8,005 nt of DNA from NCBI GenBank assembly GCA_035315685.1, contig DATFXR010000129.1, positions 1 to 8,005 of the forward strand, written 5' to 3'. The notes beneath the pieces were generated by a model that ran no database searches, was not told where the DNA came from, and worked only from the letters and a program-made list of their open reading frames with translations. Origin of the DNA: QHWK01 sp035315685 (GTDB lineage Bacteria > Acidobacteriota > Vicinamibacteria > Vicinamibacterales > CAVVIG01). Positions 1 through 5,803 of the stretch are shown piece after piece (within the stretch, counting starts at the first letter, position 1; each line of letters opens with the position of its first letter). The translations under genes and the position numbers were made by a program.

Positions 1-205
1 TGTGGTCGACGATCGTGAAGCCGGAGGTCGTCAGCTGCGGACGGACGGCGACGATGCGGCCGGCTGGTATCGTCGAACGGATCGTCCGGCCATGGAGGAG
101 ACCGGGGAAGGTGAGATCGTCGATGTAGCGCGCGGTGCCGGTCACCTTGTCGACGCCCTCCTTGCGCAGGACGTTGCGACCAACCGATCGGGCAGGGCGC
201 CGCAT
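1..205 (-). CDS. Xanthine dehydrogenase/aldehyde oxidase family molybdopterin-binding subunit, N-terminus (partial)
   Basis: The reverse strand from an ATG at 205 gives 68 codons running off the left edge. Residues 8-43 read as the start of the xanthine dehydrogenase/aldehyde oxidase large subunit: VGRNVLRKEGVDKVTGTARY, then a D-D-L and P-G-L-L-H-G stretch and T-I-R-S. Family members carry a molybdopterin cytosine dinucleotide cofactor and hydroxylate purines, aldehydes or N-heterocycles. They work with FAD and 2Fe-2S domains, on separate subunits or fused. This segment is the 'a/b hammerhead' domain before the Mo-binding part, so substrate cannot be judged. There is no Shine-Dalgarno sequence. 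Instead a TATAAT hexamer lies 7 nt before the ATG, which suggests a leaderless message. The gene lies 100 nt downstream of topoisomerase IB on the same strand but has its own apparent promoter. Family assignment is fairly safe; subfamily is not. Confidence 0.82.
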   Translation of the reverse strand, partial: MRRPARSVGRNVLRKEGVDKVTGTARYIDDLTFPGLLHGRTIRSTIPAGRIVAVRPQLTTSGFTIVDH

Positions 206-212
206 GGCAGCG

Positions 213-218
213 ATTATA
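213..218 (-). promoter_or_regulatory. Consensus -10 box (TATAAT) of the molybdoenzyme gene
   Basis: TATAAT on the minus strand ends 7 nt before the ATG at 205, so transcription would begin at or next to the start codon (leaderless mRNA). A short dyad, GTGGA-ga-TCCAC (220-231), sits immediately upstream, where the -10/-35 spacer would be. No good -35 hexamer is visible at 16-19 nt. The hexamer is seen directly; promoter function is inferred. Confidence 0.5.
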
Positions 219-231
219 GGTGGAGATCCAC

Positions 232-264
232 AATTAGGAATTTGGAATTGAGAATCAAGAATTC
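232..264. repeat. AT-rich degenerate heptamer repeat
   Basis: Four and a half units with 7-nt phase lie in the spacer between topoisomerase IB and the next gene: AATTAGG, AATTTGG, AATTGAG, AATCAAG, AATTC. The block is strikingly AT-rich against the GC-rich surroundings. It looks like a decayed intergenic simple repeat. No protein-coding role is evident. Confidence 0.6.
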
Positions 265-305
265 GCACATCTGGTCGAAAGTTCCGGGCGGGCCGCAGCG
301 CGCGG

Positions 306-1472
306 CTACGCGCTCTTCTGCAGTCCGCTCTTCTTCAGCCGCCGCGCGATCATCCCGACGACGGCAGCCTCCTCGCCGCTCAACGCCCCGCGCGTTCGTG
401 ACAGGTTGAGCGCACGCGCCTTCAGCGTGTGAATCGTGGCGCCGTCCATGTAGGCGTCGAGAATCGCCGGGTGGATGTAACACTTGCGGCACACTGCCCT
501 GGTGTTTCCGAGCTTCTTCGCGACCGACTCGATCGCCTTCACGATGTTCCGTTTCGCTTCGGCGCCGGACTTGAAGGCGGCAACGTCGGCCAACGCCTTC
601 GCGGCGAGGACCGTGCCCGCCCAGGTGCGGAAGTCCTTCGCCGTGAAATCCTCGCCGCTGATCTCGCGCAGGTAGGCGTTCACGTCGGCTGAGTCGACGC
701 TCTGCCGCGCGCCCCGGTTGTCTACGTACTGAAACAGCTCGTAGCCAGGGAGATCGCGGCACGCTTTCACCACCCTCGCGAGCCGCTTGTCCTGCAGATC
801 GATCGCGTGCTCGATGCCGCTCTTGCCGCGGAAGGAGAAGCGGACGGTGCCGCCGGAGACTGTCGCGTGCTGATCCCGCAGCGTGGTCAGACCGAATGAC
901 CCGTTGTCTTTCGCGTACTCCTCGTTGCCGACGCGGATCAGCGTCTTCTCGAGCAGCTGGACGACGGCGGCGAGCACTTTCTCGCGGCAGAGCCCCGGCT
1001 TCCGCACGTCCGCGCCGGTGCGATGGCGGATCTTCGGCAGCGTGCGCGCGAAGGCAATCAGTCGCGCGTACTTCACTTCGTCGCGCACTTCGCGCCAGCG
1101 GGCGTGATAGCGGTACTGCTTCCGTCCGCGCGCGTCGCGACCGGTGGCCTGCAGATGCCCGCTTGGATGGGGACAAATCCAGACCTCCTTCCAGGCCGGC
1201 GGAATGACGAGCGACTTGATCCGATGGAGCTCCGCCGCACCGCTGATCGCGCGGCCGTTGGCCGTGACGTAGCGAACCCGCGTTTTCGACCCGACGCGGC
1301 GAATGCCGGGCGTGCGGCGGTCGTCGACGTAGCGCAGGCCGGCAAGCCGCGCGCTCTCGGGCGGCGCCACTGTCGCTGTGGTCCGCGCGAGCGTGCGGGC
1401 GCGCGCGTTCGCCCTCGCCTTCCTCGCGAGGTCGCGGTGGAGCGCCCGCCACGCCGTCGGCAGTCTGCGCAC
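306..1472 (-). CDS. DNA topoisomerase IB (poxvirus-like bacterial type)
   Basis: This 388-residue protein relaxes supercoiled DNA by nicking one strand through a 3'-phosphotyrosine intermediate. It aligns well with bacterial/poxvirus-type topoisomerase IB. The N-terminal domain covers about 40-130, with the LRYVDD and IPPAWKEVWICPHPSGHLQATG stretches. The catalytic domain follows. The active-site set is complete: R180 (in LIRVGNEEYAKDNGSFGL), K217 (FRGKSG), R282 (KDFRTWAG), N323 (LGNT) and the nucleophile Y332 (CYIHP). N323 and Y332 are nine residues apart, as in vaccinia (His265/Tyr274) and Deinococcus (Asn/Tyr) enzymes. The first 35 residues are Arg-rich and probably a flexible DNA-binding tail. 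Translation starts at GTG 1472, with AGGT 9 nt upstream as a weak ribosome site; no ATG lies near the start of the frame. It sits 18 nt after the dehydrogenase gene on the same strand, so co-transcription is likely. The stop is TAG. Confidence 0.95.
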   Translation of the reverse strand: MRRLPTAWRALHRDLARKARANARARTLARTTATVAPPESARLAGLRYVDDRRTPGIRRVGSKTRVRYVTANGRAISGAAELHRIKSLVIPPAWKEVWICPHPSGHLQATGRDARGRKQYRYHARWREVRDEVKYARLIAFARTLPKIRHRTGADVRKPGLCREKVLAAVVQLLEKTLIRVGNEEYAKDNGSFGLTTLRDQHATVSGGTVRFSFRGKSGIEHAIDLQDKRLARVVKACRDLPGYELFQYVDNRGARQSVDSADVNAYLREISGEDFTAKDFRTWAGTVLAAKALADVAAFKSGAEAKRNIVKAIESVAKKLGNTRAVCRKCYIHPAILDAYMDGATIHTLKARALNLSRTRGALSGEEAAVVGMIARRLKKSGLQKSA

Positions 1473-1490
1473 GTTGTCTTGACCTGCAAA

Positions 1491-2771
1491 TTACCAGCCG
1501 ACCATCGCGTCCTCAAAAAGTGAGGCGAGCTCAACCGGACCCGCAGGGCGCGGCGACAGTTTCGTGACGCGGTGTTGCGGAATCGTCCCGTCGACGAGCG
1601 TCGGAATGTCCGCGGTCGAGTAGCCGATCGCCTGCAGACCGTTCGGTGTGTTCAAGCGCTGCATGTACCACGTGATGCGATCCGCAAGCACGCGGCCGGC
1701 ATCGCCGGCCTGCACCCGCGAGACGTCGGCGCCGAGCGCGTCGGCCGCTTCGAGGTGCCGCTGCGGGTTCGACGCCGCGGTGAAACGGAAGACCGCCGGC
1801 GCGTTCAGAATCACCGAGAAGCCGTGCGGCACCAGTGGGTGATCGATCGCGTAGCCTGGTGTGCGATAGCTCCTCACGTGTCCAGACACCGGGTACGACA
1901 TGCCGTGCGGCAGATGCACGCCCGCGTTCCCGAATCCGACACCGGCGTACGACGCGGCGAGCAGCATCTGCGCACGCGCTTCGTCGTCGTCGGGATCGTC
2001 GACCGCGCGCACCAGGTATTTCGTCACCATGCGCAGCGCCTGCAGCGACCAGATGTCGCTGATCGGATTCGATCCCTGATACGCGGGACGGAGTGCCGGG
2101 CGATCCGGCAGCGGCCGATCGGTGAACGGCATCGCCGTGTATGACTCGATCGCGTGGCTGAGGATGTCGAGGCCGGTCGATGCGGCGACAGCCGGCGGCA
2201 TCGTGCGTGTGTTCTCCGGATCGAGATATCCGAGCGTCGGTTTCAACCGGCGATTCGCGATCCCGGTCTTCGCGTGCAGTGCCTGGTAGTCGAAGATGGC
2301 AACCCCGGTCGTTTCGCTGCCGGTGCCCGCGGTGGTCGGAATCGCCATCAGCGGCTTCAGCGGTGCGGGAACCGGCAGACCTTTTCCGATCGGCGGGTTG
2401 ACGTAGTCGAGAAAGTCGGCAGGGGGACAGGTCGTGTAGAGGTTGACCGCTTTCGCGGTGTCTATTGTCGAGCCGCCGCCGACGGCGACGATCGCGTCGA
2501 TCGAGTGCGCCTTTGCAAATGCAATTGCCTCCTGAAACGATGCGTCAGTCGGCTCGACGCGCACGCGGTCGTAGAGGACGTACGGCACGCCGCTGGTATC
2601 GAGCGAATCGACGACGCTGCCGACCGGCGGCAGCTTCGCGATCGTCGGGTCGGTCACGACGAGCACGAGCGACGCGCCGATTTCTTTCAGGTCGGCGCCC
2701 ACTTCACGCGTCACGCCGATGCCGTAGCGCACGGCCGAGGCGGCCATTTCGAATGCGAAATCCTTTTTCAT
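1491..2771 (-). CDS. Hydroxyacid-oxoacid transhydrogenase-type iron-containing alcohol dehydrogenase
   Basis: This 426-residue protein belongs to the iron-dependent alcohol dehydrogenase family, closest to the hydroxyacid-oxoacid transhydrogenase (ADHFE1/HOT) branch. The known HOT reaction oxidises 4-hydroxybutyrate to succinic semialdehyde while reducing 2-oxoglutarate to D-2-hydroxyglutarate. Visible marks are the opening FAFEMAASAVRYG (5-17), the dinucleotide loop VGGGSTIDTAKA (97-108), PTTAGTGSE (145-153), and the metal ligands D202, H206, H289 and H316. The insertion ending RPAYQGSNPISDIW (228-241) is characteristic of the HOT branch. The ATG at 2771 starts at the family's usual N-terminus. 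The frame stays open upstream to about 3263, but that part is antisense to the secreted-protein gene and lacks homology. No Shine-Dalgarno sequence is seen. The enzyme is cytoplasmic, with no signal peptide. Branch assignment is good; the substrate is inferred. Confidence 0.92.
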   Translation of the reverse strand: MKKDFAFEMAASAVRYGIGVTREVGADLKEIGASLVLVVTDPTIAKLPPVGSVVDSLDTSGVPYVLYDRVRVEPTDASFQEAIAFAKAHSIDAIVAVGGGSTIDTAKAVNLYTTCPPADFLDYVNPPIGKGLPVPAPLKPLMAIPTTAGTGSETTGVAIFDYQALHAKTGIANRRLKPTLGYLDPENTRTMPPAVAASTGLDILSHAIESYTAMPFTDRPLPDRPALRPAYQGSNPISDIWSLQALRMVTKYLVRAVDDPDDDEARAQMLLAASYAGVGFGNAGVHLPHGMSYPVSGHVRSYRTPGYAIDHPLVPHGFSVILNAPAVFRFTAASNPQRHLEAADALGADVSRVQAGDAGRVLADRITWYMQRLNTPNGLQAIGYSTADIPTLVDGTIPQHRVTKLSPRPAGPVELASLFEDAMVGW

Positions 2772-2780
2772 CAAGAGGGA

Positions 2781-2793
2781 GTCTAATCTAGAC
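2781..2793. promoter_or_regulatory. Dyad in the divergent spacer between dehydrogenase and secreted-protein genes
   Basis: GTCTA-atc-TAGAC is a perfect dyad with 5-bp arms and 3-nt spacing, 10 nt from the dehydrogenase ATG. On the minus strand it contains TAGATT (2790-2785), a possible -10 box that would give a very short leader. On the plus strand it contains TAATCT. It could be an operator, or simply overlapping promoter elements for the divergent genes. Function is inferred from position only. Confidence 0.35.
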
Positions 2794-2852
2794 GTGAGCC
2801 GCGGCCGCTCGTCGCGGCGGCCGTGGGCAAGCCAGGTCGAGGGCGAACCTCC

Positions 2853-4019
2853 ATGCACACGATGCTGCTGCTGATCGTCGCGCTGACCCTCGCTCAGAAT
2901 CCCACGCCAGCGCCAACTCCCGGGAGTCACATCGCAGGGCGCGTCACCGTGGACGGCACGAACGCACCGCTCGCGGACGCTCGCGTCATGCTCTTTCCGG
3001 CGGGCCGGCCGCCGACGATGCCTTTCGGGCCTCCGCCACAGACGACCACGGACCAGGATGGCCGTTTCGTGTTCAGTGGCCTGAAACCGGGCGAGTACCG
3101 CATCGACGTTCAGCGCACAGGCTACGCGCCGCTGGAAGCAGCGCCGGCCCGTGGACGAACGATTCAGCTCGCCGACGGACAGTCGATCGACAACCTCATT
3201 CTCCAGCTGCAGAAGGGCGCCGTGATCTCCGGACGGATCGTTGGTCCATCGGGCGAACCACAATCGGACGTGCGCATGATGGCGCTGCGTCGGATCGCGG
3301 GCCCGGGCACACAGAGCCGTCTGATTCCCGCACCGATGCAGGGAATGCAGCAGACCAACGACCTCGGCGAGTTCCGGTTGTCGGGGCTGCCGCCCGGCGA
3401 GTACTACGTGTCAGCTGCGCCACACATGCAATCGCCATTCGGTGCACCTGGTGCTGCGCCGCCGCCGGCGCAGGGTACGACGCGCACCACGCCCACGACC
3501 ACGTACTATCCCGGCACAACGGACGCCGCCGCGGCGCAGCCGATCGCGGTCGCGCGCGGCGCCGAGGTCGGCAACATCTCGTTCATGCTGCTGTCGCTGC
3601 CGGCGTTTCGCGTCTCCGGCGTCGTCGTCGACGAGAACGGTAATCCGGTCGCCGGCGCGATGGTGATGCTGATGGGTGATCCGCGGAACGGCGTGCTCAT
3701 GGGGCCGGTCGGCAACGGGCGCAGCGGCGACGATGGGCGGTTCGCGATCGAGAACGTCGTATCCGGGACGTATCGAGCGTCGGCGTCCGTGCCGATCGTC
3801 ATGGGTGGACCAGGCGGCGGAGGCTTCGTCAGTTGGGGGACGACCGGCGGCAGCGTCGGGGTTGTCGGGTCGACTGGCGGCTCTGCTGGGGGCGGCGCGG
3901 CAGCGACGTCGTCGGGCGCGGCGAGGACAGGTGGCCCGGGCGCGATCGGACAGTCGACGGAAGTCGCGGTCGCCGATAGCGATATTTCCGGCGTTCGGAT
4001 CGTCACGCGCCGACCATAA
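2853..4019 (+). CDS. Secreted protein with three carboxypeptidase-regulatory-like domains
   Basis: This 388-residue protein is probably exported by Sec. Residues 1-14 (MHTMLLLIVALTLA, then QN) look like a short signal peptide cleaved after A14. Three beta-sandwich repeats of the carboxypeptidase-regulatory-like type follow. They cover about 25-92 (IAGRVTVDG to DGRFVFSGLKPGEYRIDV), 123-189 (ISGRIVGPSGEP to GEFRLSGLPPGEYYVSA) and 253-314 (VSGVVVDENGNPVAGA to DGRFAIENVVSGTYRASA). A Pro/Thr-rich linker (197-224) and a Gly/Ser-rich stretch (317-365) separate folded parts. There is no catalytic domain, no membrane anchor and no TonB-receptor barrel, so the role is unknown; binding or cell-surface structure is plausible. 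ATG 2853 is preferred over GTG 2823 because it begins the signal peptide and has GAGGGCGA upstream. The stop TAA overlaps the edge of the inverted-repeat element that follows, so a slightly shortened C-terminus is possible. Confidence 0.8.
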   Translation: MHTMLLLIVALTLAQNPTPAPTPGSHIAGRVTVDGTNAPLADARVMLFPAGRPPTMPFGPPPQTTTDQDGRFVFSGLKPGEYRIDVQRTGYAPLEAAPARGRTIQLADGQSIDNLILQLQKGAVISGRIVGPSGEPQSDVRMMALRRIAGPGTQSRLIPAPMQGMQQTNDLGEFRLSGLPPGEYYVSAAPHMQSPFGAPGAAPPPAQGTTRTTPTTTYYPGTTDAAAAQPIAVARGAEVGNISFMLLSLPAFRVSGVVVDENGNPVAGAMVMLMGDPRNGVLMGPVGNGRSGDDGRFAIENVVSGTYRASASVPIVMGGPGGGGFVSWGTTGGSVGVVGSTGGSAGGGAAATSSGAARTGGPGAIGQSTEVAVADSDISGVRIVTRRP

Positions 4020-4099
4020 CCACAGAGACGCAGAGGCACCGAGAAGACATCTCACGAAGCGCGACAACTTCGGCCGCGATTACGCTGGCCCGCATCGCA

Positions 4100-4117
4100 C
4101 GCCGCCGCTTGGCGGCG
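4100..4117. other. Hairpin inside the 250-bp element
   Basis: CGCCGCC (4100-4106) and GGCGGCG (4111-4117) are perfect complements around the loop gctt. There is no following T-tract on either strand, so a classical intrinsic terminator is not supported. Confidence 0.5.
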
Positions 4118-4200
4118 GATTCGCCCACGAAGGACGCCTGAAACACAACGCCACGAATTCGGATGCGTTGCGTTCCCGGCGTTCTTCGCGGGCGAACTGA

Positions 4201-4221
4201 TCGGCCGGCTCCGCCGGCCGA
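4201..4221. other. Strong GC hairpin inside the 250-bp element
   Basis: TCGGCCGGC (4201-4209) pairs perfectly with GCCGGCCGA (4213-4221) around the 3-nt loop tcc. It lies between two convergent genes and could slow or end transcription from both sides, but there is no T-run after it on either strand. Structural evidence is strong; function is inferred. Confidence 0.55.
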
Positions 4222-4277
4222 CGTGCGATGCTCGCTCCCCTCTCTGTGTCTCCGTGTCTCTGTGGTTCCCAGCCGTA

Positions 4278-5708
4278 TTACTCCAGGCGCGATGACCGCC
4301 GCTCGGTGATCAACCGCACGCGTCGCTGCAGCGAGAAGTACGCCCACGCCCATTCGCTCATCACGACAAAGCGGTTGCGGAACCCGATCAGCCAGAAGAT
4401 GTGCAGGAAGATCCAGAAGATCCACGCGAAGAAGCCGGAGATCTTCAGGCCGAAGACGTCGCCGACCGCGGACCCGCGGCCGATCGTCGCCATGATCCCG
4501 TAGTCCTTGTAGCGGAACGACTCGAGTGGCTGCCCCGCGATGGCGCGCAGGATGTTCTTGCCCGCCCGCGTGCCCTGCTGCATCGCGACCTGCGCCACCC
4601 CCGGCAGGAGCTTCCCGTCCTCCACGAACGCGCCGAGATCGCCGACGATGAAGATGTTCGGATGCTGCGGCAGCGCGAGCGTCGGTTCAGGGGTCACGCG
4701 ACCGACGCGATCCAGCGGCACGCCGAGCGACGCCGCGATCGGCGACGCCGCGACACCCGCCGCCCACAACACCGTCCCTGCCTCGATCCGTTCCGATCCG
4801 CCGTCGCACCTGAACGTGACGCCCGCCTCGTCTATCGCCGTGACGATGGAAGCAGTGCGCACTTCGACGCCGAGCCGCTCCAGGGCTCTGCGTGCCGCGT
4901 CGCGGAGCCGGTCGGGAAATGTGCCGAGCACCGACGGGCCGCCCTCGACGAGAACGATCCGTGCAGACTCCGGACGAATCCGACGGAAGTCCCGCACGAG
5001 CGACTGCCGCGCGATCTCGGCGAGCGCGCCCGCGAGCTCGACGCCCGTCGGCCCGGCGCCAACGATCACGAACGTCAGCAGTCTGCGCTGCCTGTCCGGA
5101 TCCGACTCGCGCTCCGCCGCCTCGAAGGCCGTCAGCATCCGGCGTCGCATCTCGAGCGCGTCGTCCAGCGTCTTCAGGCCGGGAGCGCGCGGCTCCCACT
5201 CCGGATGGCCGAAGTAGGCGTGCGCGGCGCCGGGCGCGAGCACCAGATAGTCATACGGTATGGTCTCGCCGCCATCGATGATTACGCGGCGGCGCGACAC
5301 ATCGACTTCGCGGACATCGGCGAGCAGGACCTCGGTGTTCTGCTGCTTCCGCAGAATCCACCGAATTGGCGACGCAATGTCGCCCGGCGACAACGACGCT
5401 GTCGCGACCTGATAGAGAAGCGGCTGAAAGAGATGATAGTTGTGACGATCGAGCAACGTGACCTGGACATCCGCACCGGCCAGCGCGCGCGCCGCATTCA
5501 GCCCGCCGAATCCGCCGCCGACGATCACGACGCGGGGTCGGGTTCGGGGCGTCGGGGTTCGGGGTTCGGGGTTCGGGGTTCGGGGTTCTGGTTCTTTGGT
5601 TCGGGGTTCTGGTTCTTTGGTTCGGGGTTCTGATTCTTCGGTTCGGGGTTCTGGTGCCTGGGTTCCAGGTTCTCGTGCCGGAGCGTTAGTCGCGTCAGAT
5701 TCGCGCAT
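4278..5708 (-). CDS. ndh: Type II NADH:quinone oxidoreductase (NDH-2) with repeat-encoded N-terminal extension
   Basis: This 476-residue flavoprotein oxidises NADH and passes electrons to quinone at the inner membrane without pumping protons. The first Rossmann fold is VVIVGGGFGG (60-69, FAD). The second is FVIVGAGPTG (213-222, NADH). The FAD site NIFIVGDLG is at 351-359 and the quinone-site motif AQVAMQQG at 372-379. A C-terminal hydrophobic membrane-binding segment (about 426-443, FFAWIFWIFLHIFWLIGF) ends in a basic tail. The core is full length. The oddity is residues 13-54: six 7-residue units (EPGTQAP, EPRTEES, EPRTKEP twice, EPRTPNP, EPRTPTP) encoded by a DNA tandem repeat. No start codon lies in frame between that repeat and RPRVVIVGG, and the GTG at V61 would cut into the first beta strand. 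ATG 5708 is therefore the best start, though it has no clear ribosome site. A longer frame to GTG 5810 reads through an intergenic repeat and is rejected. Confidence 0.9.
   Translation of the reverse strand: MRESDATNAPAREPGTQAPEPRTEESEPRTKEPEPRTKEPEPRTPNPEPRTPTPRTRPRVVIVGGGFGGLNAARALAGADVQVTLLDRHNYHLFQPLLYQVATASLSPGDIASPIRWILRKQQNTEVLLADVREVDVSRRRVIIDGGETIPYDYLVLAPGAAHAYFGHPEWEPRAPGLKTLDDALEMRRRMLTAFEAAERESDPDRQRRLLTFVIVGAGPTGVELAGALAEIARQSLVRDFRRIRPESARIVLVEGGPSVLGTFPDRLRDAARRALERLGVEVRTASIVTAIDEAGVTFRCDGGSERIEAGTVLWAAGVAASPIAASLGVPLDRVGRVTPEPTLALPQHPNIFIVGDLGAFVEDGKLLPGVAQVAMQQGTRAGKNILRAIAGQPLESFRYKDYGIMATIGRGSAVGDVFGLKISGFFAWIFWIFLHIFWLIGFRNRFVVMSEWAWAYFSLQRRVRLITERRSSRLE
5547..5672. repeat. 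Tandem repeat (21-bp units, 7-bp core) inside the NDH-2 5' coding end
   Basis: On the plus strand there are five perfect GGGGTTC heptamers (5554-5588). The 21-bp units start with the same heptamer, at 5582-5602, 5603-5623 (identical to the first), 5624-5644 and 5645-5665, the last two diverged. Because 21 is divisible by three, the units keep the NDH-2 frame and encode EPRTKEP-like heptapeptides. Similar 7-nt GC repeats are typically intergenic, so this looks like a spacer repeat that has entered the coding frame, or a gene start that shifted into the spacer. The G-runs are on the template strand of the gene. Confidence 0.85.
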
Positions 5709-5730
5709 GCGTTCAACAGAAGAAAAAAGC

Positions 5731-5763
5731 AACTCTGCGTTCTCCGCGTGCTCCGCGGTTAAA
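5731..5763 (-). repeat. Intergenic CGCAGAG-type repeat with 9-nt phase
   Basis: On the minus strand TTTAAC (5763-5758) is followed by three 9-nt units: CGCGGAGCA, CGCGGAGAA and CGCAGAGTT. It is related to the ends of the 250-bp element (shared AACC start and CRCRGAG core), but the phase is 9 rather than 8. If translated it gives AEHAENAEL, a typical false N-terminal extension, which is why the longer NDH-2 start is rejected. It occupies the divergent NDH-2/molybdoenzyme spacer. Confidence 0.65.
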
Positions 5764-5791
5764 CGCGATGTGCCGCCCGTGCGTCTGATGC

Positions 5792-5797
5792 TATCGT
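5792..5797 (+). promoter_or_regulatory. Possible -10 box of the molybdopterin oxidoreductase gene
   Basis: TATCGT ends 6 nt before the ATG at 5804. There is no Shine-Dalgarno sequence and no convincing -35 hexamer. The spacing copies the arrangement seen before the other molybdoenzyme gene at 205 and would give a leaderless message. The match to TATAAT is only four of six, so this is tentative. Confidence 0.3.
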
Positions 5798-5803
5798 AGC
5801 GGG

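Larger units (their letters stand above)
4018..4267. repeat. 250-bp noncoding element with 29-nt imperfect terminal inverted repeats
   Basis: The left end (4018-4046) begins AACCACAGAGACGCAGAG. The right end, read on the minus strand from 4267 to 4239, begins AACCACAGAGACACGGAG. The two 29-nt ends match at 24 positions, and each is built of an 8-nt motif CRCRGAGR repeated three times after AAC. Inside are a 10-bp inverted repeat, GCATCGCACG (4092-4101) with its complement (4222-4231), and two compact hairpins described separately. The element fills almost exactly the gap between the convergent secreted-protein gene and NDH-2, and supplies the TAA of the former. No convincing ORF and no clear target-site duplication were seen. 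It could be a non-autonomous mobile element, a dispersed intergenic repeat or a bidirectional terminator. Ends of this CACAGAGA type are common in spacers of several environmental phyla. Confidence 0.6.

Noticed and set aside
214..1452. 412-residue frame on the same strand as topoisomerase IB in another register
   Set aside because: Arg/Ala-rich with no motifs; the register with all five catalytic residues is the real one.
2772..3263. Upstream extension of the dehydrogenase reading frame to about 590 residues
   Set aside because: The extension is antisense to the secreted-protein gene, lacks family similarity, and ATG 2771 matches the family N-terminus.
4003..4425. Small ORFs crossing the 4018-4267 element
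   Set aside because: Their sequence is the translated repeat ends (such as TTETRRHREG) plus antisense NDH-2; there is no start context or independent support.
4401..5633. 410-residue plus-strand frame over NDH-2
   Set aside because: It is antisense to NDH-2 motifs and ends in a Gly/Ser/Phe run made only by the heptamer repeat.
5547..5672. CRISPR array
   Set aside because: Units are 7/21 bp and contiguous with no unique spacers, and no cas genes are present.
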